Assembly: GCA_016584305.1 (NCBI GenBank)
Contig: JACEEZ010001777.1
Location: 400,257 to 464,256, forward strand
Length of the DNA: 64,000 bases
Origin: Chionoecetes opilio
Taxonomy: Eukaryota; Arthropoda; Malacostraca; Decapoda; Majidae
Direction of reading: 5' to 3'
In this document: piece by piece, positions 21,360 to 32,428 of the stretch
How the letters are laid out: each line of letters starts with the position of its first letter
Numbering within the stretch: the first letter of the stretch is position 1
Translations under genes and position numbers: made by a program
The notes under the pieces: generated by a model
Database searches by the model: none
What the model was told of the DNA's origin: nothing
What the model saw: the letters and a program-made list of their open reading frames with translations, nothing else

Positions 21360-21417
21360 AACATCAAGCTATAAGGGGGGGCGCTACAAGTAGCACACCC
21401 CCTTATAGCTTGATGTT
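21360..21417. repeat. Perfect 20-bp stem hairpin
   Basis: ACATCAAGCTATAAGGGGG (21361-21379) pairs perfectly with CCCCCTTATAGCTTGATGT (21398-21416), with one more A-T pair outside, around an 18-base loop. It sits immediately at the inner end of the right inverted arm. Confidence 0.85.
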
Positions 21418-21655
21418 TGGCGAGAGAGAAAGTATGTCTACCTTCTCCCTTCCTTGCCTTCTTGCCGTGACGTCACTAGCGACCGCGGGCACAAAATATT
21501 GTCGGAACCTATATCTACTGATTAAGGACTGAGGAGTGAAGGAAAATTGCGAGCATTTAATTACTAGATATTTATATATTACTTTACTCTCACCACTCAA
21601 TGTAAGCTCTTCGTCAATCGTGAGTCACAGGATTAACCCATTTTCTCGCATTACA
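21417..21655 (-). repeat. Long inverted arm, right
   Basis: Inverted partner of 18675-18918; see that entry. Differences include a shorter CT run and a few substitutions (e.g. around 21562-21580). Confidence 0.85.
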
Positions 21656-21954
21656 GTTGCTTTAAGTAATGCAATGCTAATGGGTGCACACGGAGGGGCA
21701 TGGCGACATCAGCATACAGTATGCCTAGCACAAGCCCCGGTACTACAGCCCCGGGAGGTGGATTGCTACCAAGTTGCCAGCTCGCGCCATAATAAGGGTA
21801 TGTAAACAAAGGGCAAAGAAAGACTCCTCTTCTCGCCTCCTTAATACAGTACCCTCCCGAGTTTCACACTATGCGAGTTTCGAGCAGAGTCCTAAATTCT
21901 TACCCTCCCGACTTTCGCGCATTATCTCCCCGAGTTTCGCGCTGCTTCATTATT

Positions 21955-22205
21955 TTTTTTTTAATTTTTTTTTTTTTTTTTGTGTTTTTGTGGTCCCTAA
22001 GGGGGCCGTTAGACTGCCTTTTTGGGGGGGGGGTTGGGGGCCCTGAGCTTTTTCCCTGAGGGCGGTGAGGGGGCCCCGCCCGTGGTGGGAAACAGGAAAA
22101 TCGTTGGATTGAGGTTCATGTCCCCCCCGTGGCCTTCCCGTCCTACAAGGAAGGAGTTTAAGGGGAAGCAGGGGTGTTTTTTAGCCCCGGTTGGAGAAAG
22201 ATTTT
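21955..22205 (-). repeat. SINE family 1, copy 4, base-smoothed
   Basis: It aligns along its whole length with the SINE at 1198-1553 (gaggttcatgtcccccccgtgg for gaggctcatgccgcccccatgtg; aaggagtttaaggggaagca for aaggtagagttaatgggcagca). The differences mostly replace a base with its neighbour, creating G, C and T runs. Confidence 0.6.
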
Positions 22206-22229
22206 TTACCTTACGGTATCAAAAATCAA

Positions 22230-25200
22230 GATAAAAGTATCGCTAAAGAGGGAGTGAAAATGGATTGTGCTGGGGACATAATGTCACATTTGGTGTTTGG
22301 AAAGGGAAATAAAGGGAAAAGGGCCATTGCTCCTTGATTTTGCAGGGAATAAATTTAAATTTTGAATGTGACCCGGGCTAAAGGAAGAGTGACCTGGAGT
22401 GGAAGGGGAATGAATCGCTTTTGATTTATTTATGAACCGGGAAGGGCTGGGAAAAGGGGTGAGAATATGTGGTGGATGGGGAAAGGACAATTAAGTGCGA
22501 GTGCCCATAACGTCATGGAAAAGGGGGTATGAGTTTTTGGGAAGGAAAATGATGAACTGAAAGAGGAGAGGAATAACGTCAAAGCTTGGAAGCAGACTGG
22601 GATTTTTCAGAGAAGTGGTGAGTAATGGGGCGGGGAAGCTGGGGGAAAAGGGTTTTGAGGGCTGAGGAGGTGCGGATGAGATGAAGAGTTGTTAAGGGAA
22701 ACTTAACAAGTGCGAAGAGAGCAAGGCAGAACAGAAAGGAGCAATGGCGGCAAGAAAGATTTGGGTGGAACAATGAGATCGAAAACCGGGAAAGAAAGGA
22801 AAGTCAAATAGGAAGTGTAGGATCTAGAAAAATAGGTCTACTGAAGCTAAAAGAATAAGTATGAAAGGGCGGGGAAAGGGTATTATATACAGGGTAAAAA
22901 AAGATTGAAATGCTTGGTGGGGAAGGGCAAGAGTGAATGAGAGAGAAAGGGGATCAAAAAACTTGGGAAAAGAGGTGAGGAAGGGGGTGGGGAATGGTAT
23001 AAGTTCTTGAAGGAGAAGAGAGTAAAAACGGGAAATGTAGAAGAACTATGGTAAATGGCGGTCACTATTTAGAAAAGAAAATGGTCAAGCTGTAGAAGAC
23101 TTCGGGAAAGTTTATTGGGGGTGTGAATGAGCCTGATAGGCTTGGGGAACGTCCCCCTTGGGGAGGAAAAACTTTAAAGGAAAGGGGGATGAAAAAATTT
23201 AAATGGAGAGATTTGAAGGGTTGTAAAACAGAAAATGGAAAGGCCCCTTGGAATGGCGATATCCAATAAATTTATAGAAAGGGAGGTGGAGATAATTGGG
23301 GGAATGCATGATTTGTTTGGACATATATGGAGAGGGAAAGGGGGTGCCGGGGCCCGGGAAATGACAGTAAGGCCCCTCATAATGGGGGAGGACAAAAGAG
23401 TAGGAAAGAGATTAGAATTACAGGCAATTTAGGTGTGTGACACGTATGTAAGATTTTCCTTGGGTGTACTGAATGAAAGACAGGTAAATTTGTGGAAAGA
23501 ATAAGGTGATGGGTAAAGAACAGAATGGATTCAAAAAAAAGAGGGTGAGGACATTTTTTGTAGTGAATGAAGTGATTGGGAACAGAAAGGAGGGAAGAAA
23601 GAAATATCTACCTTTCTAGATATTGAAAAGCTTATACAGGGATAGGAGAATGCTATGTAAAATTTTGGAGACGATTGGCTGATGGAAGGGTTTTTAAAAT
23701 AATAACAGTATGTAAGAACCCATCCAAGTTCAGTTGGGGGCCTCAGCTGGGATGGTGAAAAGTTTAAAAGGAGTAAACAGGGCGTGTCCTTTCCCTCTAC
23801 CCTTTTTTGGGTTAAAATTTTTAGGAAAGGATGAGGTGAAGCGTACAGGTCTGGGTTGAAAAATTTGGGGAAAAAAGTTTGAATGTACTGATGAGCGATG
23901 TTGGTGATCCTTAGTGAAAACCCCAAAGAGCTACAAGGAGCTGAATGCGTGACAGGGTTGGAAGGGGCTTCAAAATTGGCTCAGTAAGGAGAGGCCAGGG
24001 GTTTGGTGGTGAAAGGGGGTGACTTTTTATGTGAAAAGGATTTTGGTTGGGGTTGGGAATAAATAAAGAAAGAAAAATACAAATTCTGGGTATTTTGGTT
24101 GGATGTAAAGGGGTTTTGAAAACTAAATCTGAAGGATAGCAGAGCCAAAACCTGGGTTGGGAAAGGGTGGCAGTATGGAAGATGTCGGGCCAACAAGTAT
24201 GAAGTGGTGAGAGGACATGGGAAGGGTGTGGCATCCCCGCATTTTATGGCCTGGAAAAAAATGGTGTGGTCTAGGGGAAGGGGTTGGCAGATTGGAATAA
24301 ACACAGAACAAGCAGGCAAAAAATAGCATTAGGTGCCCAATGGTTGTGGCGTGGAAGCGATTTTAAGGAGACATGGGGTGGAGCACTTCAGAGAGAGGAT
24401 AGCAAAGGCAAAAGGCTGAGGTAAGACTAAATGCAACGAAAGGATGACAGCAAAGTGGCAAGTAAGGTTTGGGACGGGAATATGTAAAAGGGAAGTGGAT
24501 GAAAACTCAGTAAAATGGAAAGATGGACATGAACTGGGGAAAGTTTGTGACGGAGTGATGAGACTGGGAATATGGCGTATGCAAAAAAAAATAAATAGGA
24601 GGTGAGAGAAAGGGAAAAAAAGAATGGGCTGAGGGGAATGATAGAAATCAACACTGGAATGGTACAGGGAAAGGGCCAGCCACGAATGAAAGGTTCTATG
24701 ATGGGCTATGGAGGGGCCCACTCTTTTAGAGCCGGACAAAGTCGCTGGGGGTAAAATTCGTATGTACAAATGGAAAAATGATGGCGCAAGGTGTGTGTGA
24801 TGTGTTTGACAGGAGGGGAAACCCTGGGGCACTTGATGCTGGAAAGTGACCGGTATGAGTGTGGGTAGAAAAAAGATGTTGGAGGTAGTGGTAGGAGGGT
24901 TTGGGGTTGGGAAAAAGGAGAGATGAAGACAGGAGTGTGGAGATGGAGTGCCGCCGGGTTGTTTGCTGAGTGGGAAATTTTGTTGAACAAAGGAGGGGGT
25001 GGTAGGGGAGGTTGGAGTGGAAAATGGGGAGATGAAAAACAGGGGGGTGGAGAGGAGTGTCGCTGAGGTTGTGTGGCAGTCGTGTGTTGGGGTGTAAAAA
25101 ATTCTTGGGAAATTCTTGGAGAGCACGTAGGGGAGAGAATGAGAGGCAGGAAACCCCCCATGATGGGGGACCACGTGTGGGGTGGTGCTGGGGGGGGGGG

Positions 25201-25330
25201 TAAACACCTTGCTGGCTTCCCCCCCCCCCCCCCTTTGTTTCCCCCCAACAGATTACGCTGTGGGGGGGAAAGCCGGACCAAAGGCTTCCCGCACATGACG
25301 GGTACTCCCAAAATCAGCTCAACTCAAAAT
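22230..25330 (+). pseudogene. LINE (YADD family), plus-strand copy D, base-smoothed
   Basis: Same LINE family as 41-56 kb but on the plus strand. Recognisable pieces: 23515-23660 (GEEQNGF.., NEVI.., RKKYL.FLDIEK, LETIG), 24170-24350 (RANKYEVVRG.WKG), 24685-24960 (NERFYDG, RMYKWKNDG, CVMCLTG, LMLE, YE). It ends at ~25330 in the family's 3' segment (gccggaccaaaggcttc...). Compared with the minus-strand copies it has many changes towards neighbouring bases and no usable frame. Confidence 0.7.
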
Positions 25331-26030
25331 CACTGAATTTTTGGGAAACGCCGACAAAGGGTTCACCACCATCTGCTGGGTGACTCCCAACTCAAGCTCA
25401 AGCTCAAGCTCCTCCCTCCTCTCCTCTACTTAGAGGAGAGGAGTCTTATAAGCTGTAAAATATGGTAGGTACACCTATCACCGGACTAAATAAGCAATTT
25501 TACAGGGCTCTCAATACCCAAGTTTCGCGCTATGCCTTGGGAAGAAAGCAAGCGCAAAACTCATGAGGGTACTGTACTTCATTTCCTATTGCTATAACTT
25601 CTGCTGCATCAAATACAGGGTCATGAGCAAGTTATTCTGCAACAATAAGAATCACCACAGAGATAAATTTTGGCAGCTGCTATCTCGGTAGCAATGTTTG
25701 TTGTGAAGCGTCCAGTATCGTTCAGTAGGGAGGGTGCGAGGGGGAATGGAAGGTGACCGCTACTGAACGCAACAGTGGTGTCACTCTGGGGATATGTAAG
25801 GTAAGGTCTTCAGTGCTTGAGGTGCTTAATGTGTTGGAGGCAATGTGGAGGCTGGCTGACGAAGTGGAAGATGCTGCAGAAAACTCCGACAATTCGAACA
25901 TTGTCTGGACAATTCAAACTTCAGCTCGAATTATGGAAAGTTGTTGAAAAATTCGAACTGGGCCTGAAACAGGTCAAATTATCTGAAGTTTGAATGATAC
26001 GGGTTCGAATTAGTGATTGTTTCCTGTATA

Positions 26031-26544
26031 ATGTGCAGTATTAGTCCACTTCCGCATAACATTCACAACTAAACATATTGAAGAAATGATATGTAGTTGT
26101 CTAATAGCACATACAGACACATCATCCCCGACTGGAAGCCCCCCTACCCGTTAGGAGGTTAGGTTAATAATATTGCCAGGGCTCAAGGAGGGCGGAGGCC
26201 CCCGTTAAGAGGTTAGATTAGGGATATAATCCTCCTGGCAGGGCAGGGCAGAGTGGACCATTCGGCGGCTGGTAAGCAGGTTGGCGAATGCGGGGCACAC
26301 TTGTTTTCGTACAATTCCGTCTCTTCCCTGCTCTCTGAGACACTGACTAATATTTTCTGGTCAAGTTTTAGTGTTTTTTCTGATAGAGATTCATTGTTAT
26401 CAATGGAAACGGTGACCCCCGAATTATTAAACCTATATCTATAAACCTCCACAAAACCTAACCGAAACCTAAAAATAACAGTATTTATTACTTTTATTGC
26501 CGTTTCTTTGGCGAGCAAACTTACCATACCCAGTGGATTTGTGG
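26031..26544. repeat. Decayed TTAGG/foldback repeat
   Basis: Contains 'aggaggttaggttaat' twice in diverged form (26150-26220). A segment at 26360-26415 (caagttttagtgttttttctgatagagat…atcaatggaaacggtgac) belongs to the foldback family seen complete at 58260-58320 and degraded at 39805-39860. No coding signal. Confidence 0.5.
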
Positions 26545-26599
26545 CATCATATGAGGCGTATAGTCATAAGGGCAAGCCCGCCATTTTGGCCATTTTCAC

Positions 26600-26925
26600 T
26601 TTTCAACAGGCCACTATACGCAAAACCCTTCTCTGTGTTCTGGGATAGGAGTCAAAGAGTTTGTGCTCTTTTTGTCTATAAATGTTTGCATAATTTGATA
26701 GAAAATACTTTTTTGGATTCGCATTAATGAAAGACACAGACTAAGAGGCGTTGATGTTTTAGAGGTTCCAACGGTACTTTCAAACCAATCACAAACATGT
26801 ATCACGGCGCGAAAATATGGAATGAATTACCGTTGGACTTAAAAACAAAACCTACCTTGACTAGTTTTAAACAGTCTCAAAAAGTTCCTCTTATTGCAAT
26901 ACCAGCAACAGTAATCAGACATAAT
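26600..26925 (+). pseudogene. LINE reverse transcriptase, last ~60 codons
   Basis: Two frames: PFSVFWDRSQRVCALFVYKC at 26625-26690, then MYHGAKIWNELPLDLKTKPT…FKQSQK from 26797 to ~26900. 'GAKIWNELP…SFK' is the typical extreme C-terminus of jockey/CR1-type LINE polymerases. The 3' UTR of this copy seems to be the minisatellite that follows, and its A-rich end appears at about 31500-31540 after the minus-strand LINE insertion. Confidence 0.6.
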
Positions 26926-26929
26926 TTGT

Positions 26930-27310
26930 GTATATATGTGTATAAGTATATTCATGTGTGTGTATATAGGAATCTGTATGAATATGTATGTTATTTATGT
27001 GCACTTTGTACTCGTATGTGTATGTTTATGTATGCGTATTTGCTCGTATGTGTGTGTATGCGTATTTGCTCGTATGTGTGTGTATGCGTATTTGCTCGTA
27101 TGTGTGTGTATGCGTATTTGCTCGTATGTGTGTGTATGCGTATTTGCTCGTATGTGTGTGTATGCGTATTTGCTCGTATGTGTGTGTATGCATATTTGCT
27201 CGTATGAACATGTGTATGCATGTGTGCATATTTACTCGTATGTATATGTATGTGTATTTGCTCGTATGTGTATGTGTGTGTATTTGCTCATATGTATCAG
27301 TATGTGTGTG
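26930..27310. repeat. 26-bp minisatellite (TGTGTGTATGCGTATTTGCTCGTA)-like
   Basis: A 26-bp unit repeats about seven times with near identity from ~27031 to ~27190, flanked by drifted units. Because 26 is not a multiple of 3, all three frames are open through it, producing long spurious ORFs on both strands. Drifted units of the same repeat reappear at 31295-31385. Confidence 0.9.
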
Positions 27311-27320
27311 TGTTTTATAC

Positions 27321-30252
27321 CTAGTTGTATTTACCTAGTTGTAACATACAGGAAAAGAGGTATGCTCGTACTGTCCCGTCTCCAAATCTACTATTATCCA
27401 GTTTGCCTTTGAGGTCCTGAATACTTCTTGCATTAATCACTTTTGCATCAAGGTTGTTCCAGGCTTCTATGCTTCTATACGGGAAGCTGTATTTTTTTAT
27501 ATCCCTCTTGCATGTTGTCCTTTTCAATTTCTTCTCATGACCTCTTGTACTTCTGTCGTCCCACACAAACAGATCATTTCTATCAATTTTTTCCAGACCC
27601 ATTGATGCTCTATACACTGCTATAAAATCTCCCCTTTCTCTTCTTTTCTCAAGTGTTGGGAGTTTTAGTCTTGTAAGTCTTTTTTCATATGTTAAATCTC
27701 TCAGGCTTGGAGCCATTTTTGTGGCTGCTCTTTGTATTCTCTCAATCTTCCTTATATCCTTCTTTTTATGTGGTGACCAAATCACTGCCGCATATTCCAA
27801 CCTTGGTCGAATCAGAGATGTTATCAATTTCTTGGTCATCTCTTCATCCAGATATTTGAATGCCATTCTTATATTCCTCAGCAACTGGTATGTATCTCCT
27901 GTGATTTTGTTTATATGCTTCTCTGGTGACAAATTGTCCTATATCCATACTCCCAGATCTTTTTCGACCTTTGTTTTGATTATCCATTCGTTTCCCATCG
28001 AATACTTTCCTCTCTGTCTCTTTTTGCTACTGCCCATTTCCATCACTTTACACTTTTTGGCATTAAACTCCATTTCCCATATTTGACTCCATATGTAAAT
28101 CTTATCTAGATCCTTTTGTAAATCCTCACAGTCCTCTTTACTTTCTACTTTTCTTAGTAATTTAGCATAATCAGCGAATAAACTCATATAACTGTTTACT
28201 CCTTCTGCCAAATCATTTACATAGACCAAGAACATCACTGGGGCCAATACTGATCCTTGAGGAACTCCACTTATCACACTGCACCATTCTGACTTCTGAT
28301 CTTTTATTACTGTTCTCATCTCTTTTGTTGCTCAAAAAGTCTTCCATCCACTTCAGCAAACCACCCTTCAATCCTCCTACATGTTCTAGCTTCCAGAGCA
28401 GTCTCTTATGAGGTACCTTGTCAAATGCCTTCTTTAGGTCCAAGTAAATGCAATCGACCCACCCTTCTCTTTCCTGTGTCACATCGATCACTCTCGAGTA
28501 AAAGCTCAATAAAATTGTTGTACTTCCTCCTCTAAATCCAAACTGGCCACCTGGAAGTGTGTTTGTCTCTTCCAAATATTTCAACCATCTGTCCTTCACA
28601 ATTTTTTCACACATTTTTGCCACTACACTTGTTAATGATACTGGCCTGTAATTTAGTGGTTCTTCTTTGTCACCTCCTTTGTGAATTGGCACAATATTTG
28701 CTCTTTTCCAATCAAGCGGGACTCTGCTCTCCTTGAGTGAACTCTCAATTACACTATGTAATTTTCCTGCTAGTTGGTTACTGCACTCTTTCATTATCCA
28801 GTTCGACACTCCATCTGGACCCGGGGCTTTCCTCACATCTTGACTTTCCATTACGTCTACTTTTATGTCTTCCATTATATTTTCTTTTGCTATTATATTT
28901 TTCGTTTTAAATTAACTTTCTCTTGTATATACAGTCTGTAAGCACTTATTCATTACCTCAGCCTGTTGTAATGCATCTTCATACACTATGCCTTCTACCT
29001 TCAGCTTATCTATTCCTTCCTTGTTTTTCATTTTTCCATTTATATATCTATAGAAAAGTTTCGGTTCATTCCTACATTTTTCTATTATATTCCTCTCATA
29101 GTTACTTTCTTCTTCTCTTCGGATTCTTACATATTCATTTCTAGTTGTTTTGTACTTCTCCCAAAGGTTGCTGCCACCTTTTTTCCTCCAACTATTCCTT
29201 GTTTTTTCTCTTTCTAGTCTTGCTAATTCACATTTTCTGTTAAATCATTCATTCTTTTTCTTTTCTCTGATAACTATCCTTGGAAGATAACTATTTATTC
29301 CTTCGGTGTAAATTCGGATGAACTCATCCCATTTTGTCTGGGTACTCGTTGCTGCATGGAAATTACTCCAGTCTGTCTCTCCGAAAAATGTTCTTAATCC
29401 GTCAAAGTCTGCTTTTCCATAATTGTAGTATCTTCCTTTTTTGTGTTCTTCTTTTCTCCCCTCCTTTTTGCTATCATTTATTTCAAATTCAATAAGTACA
29501 TGGTCGCTCTTTCCAAGTGGGCACTGATAATTCACTTTACTAATTACTTCCAGTTCTTTCGTCAATAGTAGGTCTAGTCTTGATGGTTCTTCGCTACCTC
29601 TGAATCTTGTGTTCTCTTTAATCCACTGAGTCATGATGTTATTCATTACCAAATCCAACAATATACCACCCTATGAGTTTTCTCCTCCTTCAGTATACCA
29701 TTCTTCCCAGCAAACTTCTTTGCAGTTAAAATCTCCTATCAAAATTATGTTCTCACTATTTTCCATCGTATTCTTTAAACATTTGCTTGTGTCTCTTATC
29801 ATGTCTCCGTACTCCTCTCTCCCCCAGGAATTTGTCTTAGGTGGAACGTATACAAGTACTAAGTCTCTTATTCTTCCTTTTTTCATCACCAACTCTTCCT
29901 TCAACACCTCGGCCATTCCTTCTCCTTTCTCCACATTCCCTACTACCACATCCTTCCTTGTTAACACCATTACACCACCTCCCTTTCTCTGGTTTCTGTT
30001 TCTCCTCCATACATTATATTGACCCTCCCCAACTGGCACATCCTCAGAATCACTCAGCTTCGTTTCTACTAGACCTAATATGTCTGGTTTCTTGGCTCTC
30101 AGGTAATCGTTTATTTCTGTTAATGTTGACTCTAGCCCATTTATATTTGTATACGATACCTGCCATCCTATTTCATTTTCCTTTGGACTGTCTTCTCTTA
30201 CTCTTTCTCTTTTAGATACCACTTCTTCAGTTTTGGGTCTAAAACTCTCCAA
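27321..30252 (-). pseudogene. LINE ORF2: AP endonuclease plus reverse transcriptase
   Basis: 30252-29671 and 29661-29245: APE-type endonuclease (YTNINGL, ILGLVETKL, GGGVMVLTR, IILIGDFNCKEVCW, then DLLLT and the catalytic GKSDHVLIEFE). 28875-28213: RT fingers (KAPGPDGVSNW, DWKRANIVPIHKGGDK, NYRPVSLTSVVAKMCE, FRGGST, IYLDLKKAFDKVPHKRL). 28319-27939: GVPQGSVLAPVMFLVYVNDL and the active-site box, which reads FADY instead of FADD. 27932-27321: C-terminal part (IRPRLEYAAVIWSPH…AWNNLDAKV). A few stops and frameshifts separate the blocks. Loss of the second catalytic Asp alone should kill polymerisation. Confidence 0.85.
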
Positions 30253-30306
30253 TAGAATTTTTGTTTTTCCTCTTCCGTCCTCAGTTCGTTTTTTGCTTTG
30301 GCTTCT

Positions 30307-31080
30307 TTAAACAGTACATTCAGACTGGCTCTTTCTTCGGTCATTCATATCTTTTCTTATCCATATTTTCTTGTATTCCTCTGTCTTTGCCAGTTTCCAT
30401 GCCTTAGACAATATATCTAGTGCTGTATTTTGTGACCTGAACTTAACTTTCAAGGGGCGGGCCCCTCCCTCTTCATATTTTCCTAATCTATGTATTTCTT
30501 CTATTTCTTCTACCTCCATATTTTCTTCTACTACTTTAAATATTTCTTTTGACACTTTCTTTTCTTCCTCTTCTCTCAAGTTTTTCTTGGGCAGCACTTT
30601 CTCCTTCAAACCAAAACTGATGACACATATCTTTTTGTTTACCGTATCTCTTACTAGATTCTCCTTTTGTTTGATTACTTTGACTACATTTTTGGTCAGA
30701 TTTTTCTTTTCATTTTCTTGATCTTCTATTATCTGTCGTAAGTTGTCTTGTTCTATCTTCCATGTTTTTCTTTCATCTTTCATTTCCTCTTGTGTCATTT
30801 TTCATTTCTTGTGTACAGAGTACATTTCAGCATGCATTTGCTCAACCTTTTCATCGTCCTGCTTTCCGTTTAGTTCGTCCACTCTATTTTTCAAAATAGA
30901 ATTATCTTTTTCCAATACGTACACTTTCTTTTCCATCTTCTCAAGTTTATCCATTAATTCATGTACAATATTTTCCAACATTACAACTCTTCTCTGGTTC
31001 GCTTTCAGTCCCAATATGTCCTTTTCATTGCTGTTGAAGCCATGGAATGGGGTCCCAGCTGGCCCCAGCTGATCCGCCAT
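30307..31080 (-). pseudogene. LINE ORF1 (RNA-binding chaperone type)
   Basis: Starts at ATG 31080 (MADQLGPAGTPFHGF). Residues ~35-80 are a coiled coil (LENIVHELMDKLEKMEKKVY…). A stop near 30802 is followed at once by a Met-led continuation, again coiled coil, then an RRM/CTD-like part: KICVISFGLKEK, EEIHRLGKYEEGGARPLKVK, KKIWIRKDMNDRRK. The last two are hallmarks of LINE ORF1 C-terminal domains. One nonsense codon at 30799-30801 (TGA) separates the halves; without it the ORF would be ~257 codons. Confidence 0.7.
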
Positions 31081-31290
31081 TTTGTTTATCCTTGTTTATG
31101 TTTTATTTCACTTCTACTACTTATCACTTTTTTAGGTAAATCGTTTGGAGACAGGACATTTAAACTCCACAACCCTAACCTAAAGGTACTTAAGGTCTTT
31201 CAGCTTTCTCTGCGGGGTTGGTGGTCCCTGCATTCACCCAGCGCGTCCAATTGTTTGGGAGCCTTTCCTCCTCCGCCCGCTTGTGTACAC

Positions 31291-31545
31291 TCCAGCTGTA
31301 TGTGTGTGTATTTACTCATATGTGTATGTGTGCGTATTTGATCGTATGTGTTTGTGTATGTATACGTATTTAGTCGTATGTGTTTAATTAATTAGATATC
31401 TTCAAGTGTGTATATATAGGAGCCTTTTAAGAGTTTACTCTCAACAGGCTCAGCCAATTTTATATAATTATGTATTATGTTTTTATTACATGTATAACTG
31501 TTTGGCTAAATAAATGTATAAATCTAAAAATCTAAAGCAATATCT
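31291..31545. repeat. Minisatellite remainder and A-rich LINE tail
   Basis: 31295-31385 holds drifted 26-bp units (tgtgcgtatttgatcgtatg…, tacgtatttagtcgtatg…). 31500-31540 is an A-rich end (aaataaatgtataaatctaaa) with an AATAAA signal at 31510. This is probably the 3' end of the plus-strand LINE fragment at 26600-26925, displaced 4 kb by the minus-strand insertion. Confidence 0.6.
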
Positions 31546-31758
31546 GATCATCTAACCCCACCATCGAGAGGCTAAAGACACTCTATTTATAGCCAGATTT
31601 TCTGATGCATTGTCGTGGTTCTGAGAGAGAAGGGCGACCGTGTCGTCCAATGAGACCGCGGGATACCTTACACGCCCATCACCCAGCCAATCATAGCGCC
31701 CCACCCAAGGCCACAGCAACTCACGTGTGTCCAGTCTTTCCCGCGTTCCCAGCTTCAG

Positions 31759-31953
31759 ATAAAATACCCTTCACCAGTGAAACTGTCACCTGAGAAACTT
31801 AAGGATGTCCAGGACCTCATGCAGTATGTTATTAAAGATGATCCTGTCTACACAAAGTTCTTTGAGGACCTTATCAAGGACCAGGAAGTTGAGATGAGGG
31901 TCGTGCCTCGGCCTGCAGAGGAGGATCCGGACGACGACTTCCTTGACTTTTAA
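31759..31953 (+). CDS. Unidentified C-terminal exon or transposase tail
   Basis: An open 64-codon frame starts right after a splice-acceptor-like 'cccagcttcag' (to 31758) and ends at TAA 31951: IKYPSPVKLSPEKLKDVQDL…VIKDDPVYTKFFEDL…DPDDDFLDF. The strong amphipathic and acidic character and preserved frame argue for real coding sequence. I do not recognise a host gene. The pattern 'P.PV(K)LS.EK..DL..L...I….FF..L' resembles C-termini of some arthropod transposon proteins. ATTAAA signals follow at 31994 and 32032. It lies just inside the right arm of the 5.9-kb inverted-repeat region. Confidence 0.5.
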   Translation: MKYPSPVKLSPEKLKDVQDLMQYVIKDDPVYTKFFEDLIKDQEVEMRVVPRPAEEDPDDDFLDF

Positions 31954-32428
31954 CCCCAAACCCACCCCCCACTGCTCTCAACCCCTTCAAACATTAAACC
32001 ACCATCAAGCTTGATGAGTGTTCTCTTTGTTATTAAAGATAATCTATAATAATCCTCAGTGTTATATTCATAAATAAGTCCAAAATCAGAAAAATATATA
32101 AATTCCAACAAAACAAAATACAGAAAAAATAGTAATTGTCATCCAAGCTGAAAAATATTAACAGGGTACTTGTTTTATTACCTTGCCTTTCATCTGATTG
32201 TGTTATTATCTCCCTAAAATAATTACATTATGTACATGTACAATGTACCCTATGATAGTACTGAATACAAAACAAAAAACTTATTAAAAAACCTTTTTCT
32301 TTATTTTTGGTAATGTGTTAGGTATGGCTAGATAATCATCTTGGTGTGTAAAACATTGGTTTTTTATAATGTTTTTTGATAGTAATTACACCCCCAACTT
32401 AAAACGCAATTATCTCAAAACTATGATT
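31954..32428. other. 3' flank, no gene seen
   Basis: AT-rich. Contains two ATTAAA polyadenylation-type signals near its start and no ORF. 'gtacatgtacaatgtac' near 32233 is a short palindrome. Confidence 0.35.

Larger units (their letters stand above)
21847..25574. mobile_element. Pogo-like element with CAGTACCCTCCCGAG ends, copy 2
   Basis: The left end CAGTACCCTCCCGAGTTTC at 21847 and right end ...GAGGGTACTG to 25574 are both flanked by TA, as expected for Tc1/mariner/pogo transposition. Same family as 14757-16370. Its interior is occupied by a degraded SINE and a LINE (22.2-25.3 kb), so it grew by insertion. No transposase of its own seen. Confidence 0.75.
18424..26030. mobile_element. Tigger/pogo-like element, ends only, with nested insertions
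   Basis: The left end TATAGTAAACCCTCTCTAATTC and the inverted right end TATACAGGAAACAATCACTAA + TTCGAAC share spacing and the AATTC(G/A)AA core. Between them lie two 240-bp inverted arms, a CACTG-type transposon and a second pogo-like element with a LINE inside. The pairing is by pattern only; the two ends could come from different copies. A 64-aa frame at 25753-25947 (GICKVRSSVLEVLNVLEAMW…) just inside the right end may be the last part of its transposase, but I could not confirm it. Confidence 0.45.
27312..31290 (-). mobile_element. Nearly complete non-LTR retrotransposon (jockey/CR1-like)
   Basis: Minus strand, ~4 kb: a 5' UTR (31290-31081), ORF1 in two pieces (31080-30307), ORF2 (30252-27321) with endonuclease, reverse transcriptase and C-terminal region, and a 3' tail of two TACAACTAGGTAAA repeats at 27312-27345. 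It split a 26-bp minisatellite, parts of which lie on both sides. Only a few stops and frameshifts separate it from intact, so the insertion is fairly young. Confidence 0.85.

Noticed and set aside
21360..21417. Hairpin considered as microRNA precursor
   Set aside because: The stem is only 20 bp and GC-clamped on one side, with no bulged precursor shape; more likely part of a foldback.
24329..25207. 292-codon minus-strand ORF rich in Pro, Ser and Thr
   Set aside because: Antisense of the AG-rich LINE copy D; AG-rich coding strands leave their complement free of stops.
26936..27412. Long plus-strand ORFs rich in Cys, Val and Tyr that look like a repetitive membrane protein
   Set aside because: They are translations of the 26-bp minisatellite, open in all frames on both strands.
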